DNA of 64,000 nt from NCBI GenBank assembly GCA_013177855.1, contig JABLYA010000001.1, positions 2,498,983 to 2,562,982 on the forward strand, in the 5' to 3' direction. Below are positions 56,643 through 64,000 of the stretch, one piece after another. The translations under genes were made by a program, and so were the position numbers. The notes under the pieces were generated by a model, which was not told the origin of the DNA, did no database searches, and was given only the letters and a program-made list of their open reading frames with translations. Position 1 is the stretch's first letter, and each line of letters starts with the position of its first letter. Source of the DNA: Ignavibacteria bacterium. Lineage in GTDB: Bacteria > Bacteroidota > Ignavibacteria > Ch128b.

Positions 56643-57866
56643 ATGTTCACTTATCTTAAAGAAAGTTTTTTGATTTCATTTAATGCAATAATCGCAAATA
56701 AAATGAGATCTTTTCTGACCACTCTGGGAATTGTCATTGGTGTTTGTTCCGTTGTTTTAATGTCAACTGCAATTAAAGGTGTTGATAATTCATTTCAGCA
56801 GGGAATAAGCTCGCTCGGTTCCGATGTACTTTACATAGATAAATTTGCCTGGTTCAGCAATGAAGAATTCTGGAAAATGCGAAATCGTCCTAATATCACC
56901 TACGAAGACTTCCTGAAATTCAAATCGCTTGTAAAACTGCCTTCTGCTGTAGCCCCTCAATCTATCACTGTTCGAAATATCAAATTTAGAGATCGAACGG
57001 CGGAATCAATCTTTATCACAGGCTCAACAAGCGAATATCTTGCAACAACAAATTTCACTTTTAAATCGGGCAGATTTTTTACCGAAATGGAAAGCGAAAG
57101 CGGCAGAGATGTTGCCGTTTTAGGATTTGAGTTAGCAGAAAATTTATTCCCTAATCTTGATCCAATTGGTATGACGATCAAAATTGGCGGTTATTCTTAT
57201 CAGGTTGTTGGTGTCTTGAATAAACAAGGAAGCACTTTACTCGGCTCTTTCAATCCCGATAAACAGGTTTATATTCCCATTAAGTCTTTATTCAAACACT
57301 TCGGTCTAAACTGGAGATCAATCACCATCGTTGTAAGAGCTCCCAGTTCTCAACTCCTTGAAGAAACCAAAATTGAAGCAGAACAAGTTATGAGGCAGGT
57401 CAGAGGATTGAAAGCTTACGAACCGCCAAACTTTTCAATTAATCAACAGGAAGGTCTAACCCAAATTTATGAACAAACTGTTGGAGTAATTAAAATCGGG
57501 GGATTGTTCATCACAGGACTTTCTCTCTTTGTCGGTGCAATTGGAATTATGAATATTATGTTTGTTTCAGTAAAAGAAAGAACCAGAGAAATTGGAATTC
57601 GTAAAGCAATTGGAGCTACGAGAAAAATTATTCTAACCCAATTTTTAATGGAAGCTTCCATCATCAGTATGATTGGAGGAATTATTGGGTTAATCTTAGC
57701 TGTAATTTTAAGTTATGTTGTAAATCAATTTGTTCCAACTTCTGTTCAGGTCTCAGCAGTAATTCTTGCAATAATTATTTCATTCGTAACTGGAATTATT
57801 TCTGGGTTAGCTCCAGCATACACCGCCGCTAAATTAGATCCTGTTGAATCTTTGAGGTATGAGTAA
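56643..57866 (+). CDS. MacB-type ABC permease (first of two)
   Basis: This 407-residue protein has the MacB/FtsX topology. One N-terminal membrane helix (about 20-42) is followed by a large periplasmic MacB_PCD domain (about 45-270). Three C-terminal helices include [26 protein letters not shown]..., the FtsX signature split at about 297-325. It pairs with the separate ATPase. The next gene, 2 bases downstream, is a homologous permease, so the complex is probably a heterodimer. Confidence 0.92.
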   Translation: MFTYLKESFLISFNAIIANKMRSFLTTLGIVIGVCSVVLMSTAIKGVDNSFQQGISSLGSDVLYIDKFAWFSNEEFWKMRNRPNITYEDFLKFKSLVKLPSAVAPQSITVRNIKFRDRTAESIFITGSTSEYLATTNFTFKSGRFFTEMESESGRDVAVLGFELAENLFPNLDPIGMTIKIGGYSYQVVGVLNKQGSTLLGSFNPDKQVYIPIKSLFKHFGLNWRSITIVVRAPSSQLLEETKIEAEQVMRQVRGLKAYEPPNFSINQQEGLTQIYEQTVGVIKIGGLFITGLSLFVGAIGIMNIMFVSVKERTREIGIRKAIGATRKIILTQFLMEASIISMIGGIIGLILAVILSYVVNQFVPTSVQVSAVILAIIISFVTGIISGLAPAYTAAKLDPVESLRYE

Positions 57867-57868
57867 TT

Positions 57869-59116
57869 ATGGATTATAAAGAAATCATTAAACATTCTTT
57901 TTATTCATTGAAAGCAAACAAACTAAGAGCATTTCTGACAATTTTAGGAATTGTCGTTGGTATCTTTTCAATTATTGCAATTATGACCATTGTAACAATT
58001 ATGCAGTCGAGCATTGAAAGCGGATTAAGTCAACTCGGAACAAACACATTTCAGATTCAAAAACTGCCAGCATTTAGAAGCGGCGATCCAAAAGAAAGAG
58101 CTAAATATGCAAAAAGAAGAAACATAACTTACGAAGAGTTTGTTCGTTTCTCCGAATTAATGAAAGATGCAAAGTATGTTGCCGCTGAAAGATGGAAATT
58201 TGGTCAAACTGCCAGATTCCTTAATCGAGAAACAAATCCAAATATTCCCGTTGCCGGCATCACACCAGAAGCAATGTTCACAAATAATTGGGTAGTTCAA
58301 AGCGGAAGGGCTATAAACTCTCTTGATATTAATTATTCTGCCGATGTCGCAATTATTGGAATTGATATTCAAAATAAATTATATCCCAATATTGATCCGA
58401 TTGGTCAGGAAATTTCTATAAGCGGAAGAAAATTTGAAGTAATCGGTATACTGGAAAAACAGGGTAGTGTTTTTGGACAGAGCAGAGATAATTTCATTTT
58501 AATTCCGATTACAACATTTAATAAATACTTTGGTTCAATTGATCCTTTCAGCTGGGGCGGAAGCCTTAATATCACCGTGATGGCTTCTTCAAAAGAAACT
58601 TACGATGAAACAATTGATAAAGCAATTGGATACTTCAGAGTTGTAAGAAAATTAAATCCCGGTGAAGAAAACGACTTCGAAATTTTTTCAAATGAATCTC
58701 TTATAGGACAGGTTAATGAAGTAACGCGAGGAGTTAAAATAGGAGTTTTTGCTGTTGCCGCCATTGCATTAATTGCTGCTGGTATTGGAATAATGAATAT
58801 CATGCTTGTATCGGTAACTGAAAGAACAAAAGAAATCGGAATAAGAAAATCCGTTGGCGCAACTAAGAAAGATATTTTATTACAATTTTTGGTCGAAGCA
58901 ATTATACTATGCCTTGTTGGTGGTTTAATCGGAATTATATTAGGAATTACAGCAGGTAATATTGCTGCATCATTTATCGGGGGCACATTTACAATTCCGG
59001 TTCTTTGGATAAGCATTGGAATATTTCTGTGTGTCTTAGTAGGAATAATCTTTGGAACTTATCCTGCTTATAAAGCTGCAAACTTAGATCCTATTGAAGC
59101 CTTAAGATATGAATAA
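57869..59116 (+). CDS. MacB-type ABC permease (second of two)
   Basis: This 415-residue protein has the same topology as its neighbour. An N-terminal helix (about 17-47), a periplasmic domain and three C-terminal helices with [22 protein letters not shown] (in two parts at about 307-317 and 318-328) are seen, ending [18 protein letters not shown]. It is probably the paralogous half of the permease dimer. It is the last gene of the efflux operon; the CRISPR leader region begins about 100 bases further. Confidence 0.92.
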   Translation: MDYKEIIKHSFYSLKANKLRAFLTILGIVVGIFSIIAIMTIVTIMQSSIESGLSQLGTNTFQIQKLPAFRSGDPKERAKYAKRRNITYEEFVRFSELMKDAKYVAAERWKFGQTARFLNRETNPNIPVAGITPEAMFTNNWVVQSGRAINSLDINYSADVAIIGIDIQNKLYPNIDPIGQEISISGRKFEVIGILEKQGSVFGQSRDNFILIPITTFNKYFGSIDPFSWGGSLNITVMASSKETYDETIDKAIGYFRVVRKLNPGEENDFEIFSNESLIGQVNEVTRGVKIGVFAVAAIALIAAGIGIMNIMLVSVTERTKEIGIRKSVGATKKDILLQFLVEAIILCLVGGLIGIILGITAGNIAASFIGGTFTIPVLWISIGIFLCVLVGIIFGTYPAYKAANLDPIEALRYE

Positions 59117-59239
59117 AATAATCTCGAGACTCAAATTATTGAAGCAGATATTTCAGAATTTAAATTCAAAACTCTTTAGATGAAGTGTAGAAAATTTTGA
59201 ATAAGTATGCTTGATGTAAGCAAAATCTGACAGCATTTT

Positions 59240-59420
59240 CCCGAACCCCCGTGTAAATAATTAGACAATTGATGAGTGAAGAGAGCAAAGTTGCGATTTT
59301 TTTAATTTTTTCCAGAAATTTCTTTCCCGAACCCCCTAGGGTTTTTAAAGAAAATGAGGTTCGGAGAAAAAATGCTTGACATTTCTGCAAAAATAAATTA
59401 TAATTGCAGAAAATAAACCT
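59240..59420 (+). promoter_or_regulatory. CRISPR leader with sigma70-like promoter
   Basis: TTGACA at 59376-59381 and TATAAT at 59399-59404, with exactly 17 bases between them, precede the first repeat by 16 bases. Upstream, CCCGAACCCCC occurs twice (59240-59250 and 59326-59336), and CCGAACC at 59327 is complementary to GGTTCGG at 59358. The promoter fits transcription of the array from left to right. Confidence 0.8.
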
Positions 59421-60250
59421 GTTGTAATCGAACCATAGTGGAATTGAGACCAACTATTTTATTATCGTACTGTTTGTTAGTGCTACGTTGTAATCGAACC
59501 ATAGTGGAATTGAGACATTCGAGATTTTTCGCTAAGAATTTTACCGCTTGTTGTGTAGGTTGTAATCGAACCATAGTGGAATTGAGACAGTTACTACTGT
59601 TCTATCTGTTAAATTTACATGATACGTTGTAATCGAACCATAGTGGAATTGAGACGCAGCTTAGTAATAATATTTGGCTTAGATGGTTGCGTTGTAATCG
59701 AACCATAGTGGAATTGAGAGCAGCTTAGTAATAATATTTGGCTTAGATGGTTGCGTTGTAATCGAACCATAGTGGAATTGAGACAGTTTTTCTTTTAAGT
59801 CTGTAAGTAAATTAGTAAGTGTTGTAATCGAACCATAGTGGAATTGAGACTAATCAATGAGATATTGGTAGAAAAAGGGAATAAAAACGTGTTGTAATCG
59901 AACCATAGTGGAATTGAGACTATATATAATTGAAAGTGTCAGTCAAGTAAATCAAAAGAGTTGTAATCGAACCATAGTGGAATTGAGACACTTTTGTATC
60001 TCCGTCGCACGAGATGTTGTCCTCAGTTGTAATCGAACCATAGTGGAATTGAGACTTTAAATGACCTAATGACCGCATCTTCGAAAAGGAGTTGTAATCG
60101 AACCATAGTGGAATTGAGACATGGTCAATATGTCGTTTCCAGTTAATTCTGCTGCAGTTGTAATCGAACCATATCCCGACAAGTCGGGATCTCGTTCCGC
60201 TGATTGATTAAATTTTTTAATCGTTAGCGGAACTCGAGTGGAATTGAGAC
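59421..60250 (+). CRISPR. CRISPR array: 11 intact repeats plus a split twelfth
   Basis: The 30-base repeat begins GTTGTAATCGAACCATA and ends GTGGAATTGAGAC. Repeats start at 59421, 59487, 59559, 59626, 59691, 59755, 59821, 59891, 59960, 60026 and 60091; the one at 59691 lacks the last base. Spacers are 35-42 bases long. The spacers at 59656-59690 and 59720-59754 are identical. The twelfth repeat is split: 17 bases at 60157-60173, a 64-base insert, then 13 bases at 60238-60250. The ATTGAGAC end fits the crRNA 5' handle of type I or III systems and the orientation given by the leader. No cas gene lies in the window. Confidence 0.95.
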
Positions 60251-60925
60251 AACCGTAGTCGATGCTTCCAGCTTCGAATGTATCCCAACAAATCAAGATT
60301 AGTTTTTGATGATTAATTGAAATTTCCTAATCGCACGCGGAACTCGAGTGGAATTGAGAACAAGTTTTGATTTTGCATTTAGTTAAATGATTAAGGTGGG
60401 TTAGAAAGATGATCGAGTTTATTCTGAGCTTGGCGAAGCATAATCGAACCATATCCCGACAAGTCGGGTTCTCGTTCCGCTGATTGATTAAATTTTTTAA
60501 TCGTTAGCGGAACTCGAGTGGAATTGAGCCAACCGTAGTCGAAGCTTCCAGCTTCGAATTTGTCCCGACAAATCAAGATTAGTTCTCACTGATTGATTGA
60601 AATTTTCTAATTGCACGTGGAACTCGAGTGGAATTGAGAACAAGTTTTAATTTTGCATTTATTTAAATGATTGAGATGGGTTAGAAAGATGATCGAGTTT
60701 ATGCTGAGCTTGACGAAGCATAATCGAAACATATCCCGACAGGTCGGGATCTCGTTCCGCTGATTGATTGAAATTTTTGAATCGTTAGCGGAACTCGAGT
60801 GGAATTGAGACAAATGTAGCCGAAACTTCCAGCTTCGAATTTGTCCCGACAAATCAAGATTAGTTTTTGCTTATTTATTTAGATTTCCAAATCGCACGAG
60901 GAACTTGATTGGAATTTAGACTTAT
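60161..60925. repeat. Degenerate CRISPR trailer: three tandem copies of a ~280-base unit
   Basis: TAATCGAA(C/A)CATATCCCGAC recurs at 60161, 60441 and 60721, an exact 280-base period; the third copy ends at about 60925. Each unit contains a CRISPR repeat split by a palindromic insert, a spacer-like segment with GCTTCCAGCTTCGAAT, and a second, more decayed insert again ending in GGAACTCGAGTGGAATTGAG (the third unit degraded). The first two units finish with a stretch including GAGCTTGGCGAAGCA or a close variant. Short reverse-strand frames here are not genes. Confidence 0.85.
60174..60237. mobile_element. Double-hairpin palindromic mini-element inside CRISPR repeat 12
   Basis: Hairpin 1 is TCCCGACAAGTCGGGA. 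Hairpin 2 has outer arms GTTCCGCT and AGCGGAAC and an inner stem GATTAAA-TTT-TTTAATC. The insert interrupts the CRISPR repeat exactly between CCATA and GTGG. Related copies are at 60454-60517 and about 60734-60798. The 16-base head is shared with the element at 8891-8936. Confidence 0.7.
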
Positions 60926-61184
60926 AAACATCTGGCTTTGGAATTTGATTTATTTTAAGAGTTAGGTGCGAATTAAATCCCCAAAAGTTTAAAACTTATT
61001 TTGACTTTTGAAATTAAATAATCAATGAATGATTGAACTTAATTGAAATTGGGACAATTGTTGAATTGATTAAATCAACCTTCAATTTTTCTGTTTTAGT
61101 CAAATGATATCCAGAAAATATTAATTAATCCTGACGATTAATTGAGACTTTTTATCTTTAACAAATTCGAGTGTGATTGTAATT
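60926..61184. other. AT-rich remnant downstream of the CRISPR trailer
   Basis: Fragments such as AATTGAAATTGGGAC (about 61042) and TTAATTGAGAC (about 61138) recall the end of the CRISPR repeat, so the decayed array may once have reached further. This is suggestive only; no full repeat or gene is seen. Confidence 0.3.
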
Positions 61185-61466
61185 ATGGAAAACTTAAAAT
61201 ATCGAGTTGACAATTATTTAAATGAAAATCGTTTTTATGAATGGAATGGAGTTAAGTATCATCATCTTGCAACAATAGAGATGGACAATCGAAAATTTGT
61301 CGTTTATGAAGCGTTAGGTGAAAGATATATTGAAGAATTAGCTCAAAGTAATGTTAGCGATAGTCAGCTTACTCCAGATCAATTGTTATACATTGAAGAT
61401 GATGAATTGTGGTTTAAGTTATTTCTAATTGCAGGCAGCGAGGGTTTGTTTGATAAAATTAAATGA
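61185..61466 (+). CDS. Small hypothetical protein
   Basis: From ATG 61185 (an in-frame GTG lies four codons upstream) a 93-residue acidic protein is encoded, with Y-E-W-N-G-V-K-Y near residue 17 and D-D-E-L-W-F-K-L-F near residue 73. There is no clear ribosome-binding site. I do not recognise the family; it looks like a compact alpha/beta protein without transmembrane or signal segments. It stands alone between the CRISPR trailer and a reverse-strand operon. Coding potential is plausible from amino-acid composition and undisturbed length. Confidence 0.5.
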   Translation: MENLKYRVDNYLNENRFYEWNGVKYHHLATIEMDNRKFVVYEALGERYIEELAQSNVSDSQLTPDQLLYIEDDELWFKLFLIAGSEGLFDKIK

Positions 61467-61678
61467 CAATTTCTTTTGTAGGTGTGATTAATCTCTCCTG
61501 AAGTTTATTAAAATTTTTTATAGAGAATAAGTCCTTTTCAATTTAGTGAAGTCTCTAAATCTCCATAGCAGCAACTTCAGCAAATCATATCGAGTTTATG
61601 ATTTAAGGTTAATGATTAATTTAATCTCAAATTATAATTTCTTCTAAGAACTTTTCTAAGATCGATTAACTTTTGAAA

Positions 61679-62503
61679 TCAATGGGCTTTCTTTAGTGTG
61701 AAGTAGAATGTAGGAGTGAGAAATTTATTTACAAATCCAGATTGATTGTTCGCAATTCGAAGTAAAATCTTATCAAGCTTAAGCATCTTTAAGATTTTTA
61801 ATAAAGAAAGATGAAAATCCGACCAGATTATTTGCCCCGGATTATTTAGTAAAGTTTGAACAGCTTCTTTTGTATGTATTTGATAAACAAAACCAGTTTT
61901 AAAGAAAATCTTTTCTAATCTTCTTAATGATAAAAGTTCAGCAATATCCTTTCTATATTTTTCATTTTCCCTGAACAAAGGAATAAATATCTTCTTAATC
62001 AATTTTCGAGGCAGAACCGATACGAAAGGAAAGCCCCAATGTGGATCAGATAAAATATTTACCAACGAGAATTTATTCGGTGTGCTTAAATAGATTATTC
62101 CATCGTTCTTAAGATAATTTTTAATATATCTCAGAAATTGTTCGGGATTTTCAATGTGTTCAATGAAATCCTGAAGAATTATGACATCAAATTTATCATT
62201 AAAAGGAAGATCGAAAGCGTTACAATTAAATTTCTTGATTGATTTATGCTCAACCTGATTTGAAAGTTTAAATTCATCAATCTCAACAGAAAAGATTTCG
62301 TTTTTCTCGTCAAGAAAATTTTGGATTGTTCCTCCGAAACCAGAACCGATATCAAGGACTTTTATGTTTGAAGTTTGTTTGTATTTTGAAATAATGCTTT
62401 TAACGAACTTTCCACGCTCGAAAGAAATTTCTCTGCTTCGCTGCCATCTTAGATAATTTGGGTGATCGTGATCTAAATAATGCGGTTTATTTCCAGTTGA
62501 CAA
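61679..62503 (-). CDS. Class I SAM-dependent methyltransferase
   Basis: This 274-residue protein has the Rossmann SAM-binding motif VLDIGSGFGG (about 50-59), the acidic end of strand 2 in FSVEIDEF and the post-motif V-I-I-L-Q-D-F-I-E-H at about 110-119. This is Methyltransferase type 11/23 style. Such enzymes beside glycosyltransferases often methylate sugars or lipids in surface polysaccharides. It overlaps the stop of the upstream GT2 gene by 17 bases and is co-transcribed on the reverse strand. Substrate unknown. Confidence 0.85.
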   Translation of the reverse strand: MSTGNKPHYLDHDHPNYLRWQRSREISFERGKFVKSIISKYKQTSNIKVLDIGSGFGGTIQNFLDEKNEIFSVEIDEFKLSNQVEHKSIKKFNCNAFDLPFNDKFDVIILQDFIEHIENPEQFLRYIKNYLKNDGIIYLSTPNKFSLVNILSDPHWGFPFVSVLPRKLIKKIFIPLFRENEKYRKDIAELLSLRRLEKIFFKTGFVYQIHTKEAVQTLLNNPGQIIWSDFHLSLLKILKMLKLDKILLRIANNQSGFVNKFLTPTFYFTLKKAH

Positions 62504-63569
62504 TTCTCAACCTCGAACGAACTCCACTGAAAATTAAAATTAAACTATACAAAAATTCTGCGAAAGGTATGATGTAAAATGGATAATCAACTTTTATGAT
62601 TGAACTGATTCTATTAATTGAAAGAACTTTTATGACCCAGTTGAAAAAAATAAAACTCAATAAGAATGGATCGAGAGTAATCATTGCAATTACTAAAAAA
62701 ATATTAAGAGAGATATTCCCTCCATAAATAAGAGCAAGAATAATTTTAAGTTCGATCGGATAAAATTTACTTGCAGAAATGTGACGGCTTTTTTGTCTTA
62801 TATAACTTTTAAAGTTTCTCGCACACTTAGTGAAAACAATTGAATCAGCATTTTCGATTAACTTTACATTTGCATTGTGTTTCAATGTGAGCTGAAGAAA
62901 CAAATCATCATCACCGCTGAGCGATTTTTGAATTTTCTCAAATCCACCAAGTTTTTCAAATAAAGATTTCCTATAACTTAAATTTCTTCCATATGACATA
63001 TAAGGATAACCAGCGTTGTGGAATGCAGTCATCAATATTGAGGTGAATAAATTTTCATATCGAGCTAAATAATTAACGAGAGATTTTTCAGCCACAAAAG
63101 GGGAGTAGCCATAAACTAAGTCTATATTTTCATCAAATTCATCATTAATTGATTTAATCCAGTTCTGTTTTGGAATGCAGTCAGCATCAGTGAATAAAAG
63201 AATTTCACCTCGAGCATTGGCTATTCCGGTCTTGAGTGCATTCTTCTTTCCAGGATTGAAGGCATTCTTAATTAATCTAAAGTTTGGTTTATCTGAAATC
63301 AAATTTTGAGCAAGCTTGAACGAATCATCTTCAGAGAAATCATCAACAAGGATTACTTCAAATTTATCGACTGGATAATTTTGGTTTGAAAGAGAACTTA
63401 TGAGAGTTTCGAGATTAAAACTCTCATTTCTAAAAGCCACAATCACACTTATAAAATTTTCTTTCTTAGAAACAGATACCCGATTTTTTCTTTTGATAAA
63501 TAGGGCAATTAAAATAATTACATTCAGAGTTGTAATGTAAACGATTAAAATCGAGATTATTGAAAGCAA
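62487..63569 (-). CDS. Membrane-anchored family 2 glycosyltransferase
   Basis: This 360-residue protein has an N-terminal membrane helix (about 1-25). A GT-A domain follows with VIVAFRNES, LVDDFSEDDS (about 74-83), FTDADCIPKQNW (about 126-137) and SGDDDLFLQL (about 217-226), then R-Q-K-S-R-H (about 260-265). Two to three C-terminal hydrophobic helices complete it. This topology is common in processive or lipid-linked glycosyltransferases of envelope glycan pathways. It starts next to the preceding gene of the operon (63570). Confidence 0.88.
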   Translation of the reverse strand: MLSIISILIVYITTLNVIILIALFIKRKNRVSVSKKENFISVIVAFRNESFNLETLISSLSNQNYPVDKFEVILVDDFSEDDSFKLAQNLISDKPNFRLIKNAFNPGKKNALKTGIANARGEILLFTDADCIPKQNWIKSINDEFDENIDLVYGYSPFVAEKSLVNYLARYENLFTSILMTAFHNAGYPYMSYGRNLSYRKSLFEKLGGFEKIQKSLSGDDDLFLQLTLKHNANVKLIENADSIVFTKCARNFKSYIRQKSRHISASKFYPIELKIILALIYGGNISLNIFLVIAMITLDPFLLSFIFFNWVIKVLSINRISSIIKVDYPFYIIPFAEFLYSLILIFSGVRSRLRIVNWK

Positions 63570-64000
63570 TTATCTCTGCCTCAAAATTTTAGATTTTTCT
63601 TTCAGTGATATTACTTCGTTAAAGAAAAATCTTGGATCCAGATTGTAATAACCAATTTCAACGAGGAATTTATCTTTAGATAACTCTCTGTTTTTTGTAA
63701 AGAAGTTCATTAGATAAGTCCTCAAATCAGAATTTTTGAACCAAACATTTCCAAATTTTTCACGAATTCTCGTTTTCATCATTGCCTCGGTAAAAATTGC
63801 ATTTAACTGTTCTACCTCTGCGAAATAGTCATTTAATGATAAAAACAATCGAGCTTTGTCACCTGGCAGCAAATTGAATCCAAGAATAGAATTATAAATT
63901 TGAATCAGACTATCCGGATTTGTTTGTGATGAATCTATCATCAAATACTCAACAATAAAATCGGCACATAATTTTCGCACATTGAAAAGTTTATTAAACG
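63570..64000 (-). CDS. Unidentified protein, C-terminal part (cut by window edge)
   Basis: The reverse-strand frame is open to the window end and stops just before the GT2 gene. A GTG at 63978-63980 could be a start but the frame continues upstream without a stop, so this is probably the end of a longer protein. The visible ~143 residues are helical, with R-I-R-E-K-F-G-N-V-W-F near residue 85 of the visible part. That stretch recalls C-termini of some helical metallopeptidase-like proteins, but I cannot assign a family. It ends in a basic tail (KEKSKILRQR). Confidence 0.55.
   Translation of the reverse strand, partial: FNKLFNVRKLCADFIVEYLMIDSSQTNPDSLIQIYNSILGFNLLPGDKARLFLSLNDYFAEVEQLNAIFTEAMMKTRIREKFGNVWFKNSDLRTYLMNFFTKNRELSKDKFLVEIGYYNLDPRFFFNEVISLKEKSKILRQR

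Noticed and set aside
59438-59632. Forward open frame through the CRISPR repeats
   Set aside because: It is made of translated repeat units and spacers; the repeat length of 30 is a multiple of three and keeps frames open by chance.
60066-60852. Three reverse-strand frames of 61-81 codons with similar proteins
   Set aside because: They are translations of the duplicated CRISPR trailer and palindromic inserts; no ribosome-binding site, and the similarity comes from the DNA repeat.

Overview
The window is AT-rich and gene-dense and most likely comes from the Ignavibacteria/Melioribacter group (Chlorobi-Bacteroidetes superphylum). This is an inference from three things. Five exported proteins end in the type IX secretion (Por) C-terminal sorting domain with the NPFNP signature. 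A bshC gene implies bacillithiol. The lipoprotein and YCF48-propeller repertoire fits the same group. No rRNA operon, cas gene, T9SS machinery gene or phage module is present.

Layout. 1-4818: end of a pterin dehydratase gene, pyrE, an MscS channel, an NfeD-like protein, a secreted M64 peptidase and a GAF-SpoIIE phosphatase, mostly overlapping head to tail. 4878-6299: a compact restriction-modification pair (beta-class methyltransferase and HNH nuclease). 6360-8786: PduS-like and PduT-like bacterial microcompartment (BMC) genes, then a DUF2703 protein. 8864-9062: tRNA-Pro beside a broken partial copy of itself. 9156-15558: carbohydrate genes (GT21-like transferase, GH1 glucosidase, PAP2 phosphatase; divergently a GT4 fusion protein and a GH130 enzyme). 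15675-17947: bshC, then tRNA-Ala with a GIY-YIG nuclease unit that has been duplicated. 18241-23480: two DUF4397 repeat lipoproteins. 23498-35303: mazG, HU, a serine hydrolase, two T9SS-secreted proteins, then plsY-htrA-purB, a HAD phosphatase, a peroxiredoxin and an ALDH7-type dehydrogenase. 35577-40906: two T9SS proteins and ppk1. 41121-45611: a tight operon ymdB-folD-deoC-hicB-like-trmH followed by a MalK-type ATPase. 45693-49615: another T9SS protein, a frameshifted ferritin-like gene and murA. 49605-59116: a membrane metallopeptidase, a CCA-adding-type enzyme and a TolC/MacA/MacB-type efflux operon. 59117-60925: a CRISPR array with a leader promoter at its left end and a degenerate, repeatedly duplicated trailer at its right end. 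61185-64000: a small unknown gene and a reverse-strand operon of methyltransferase, glycosyltransferase and a protein cut by the window edge.

The most unusual material is structural. A mini-element made of two consecutive hairpins with a shared palindromic head (TCCCGAYAARTCGGGA) sits inside a duplicated tRNA-Pro fragment and also splits CRISPR repeats, and a segment carrying two such insertions is tandemly triplicated at the array end. A tRNA-Ala 3' end plus GIY-YIG nuclease gene forms a duplicated unit. The DeoC aldolase carries an N-terminal helix that looks like a BMC encapsulation peptide, followed by a four-cysteine cluster. Together with the PduS/PduT pair this suggests an acetaldehyde-generating microcompartment whose remaining genes lie elsewhere.
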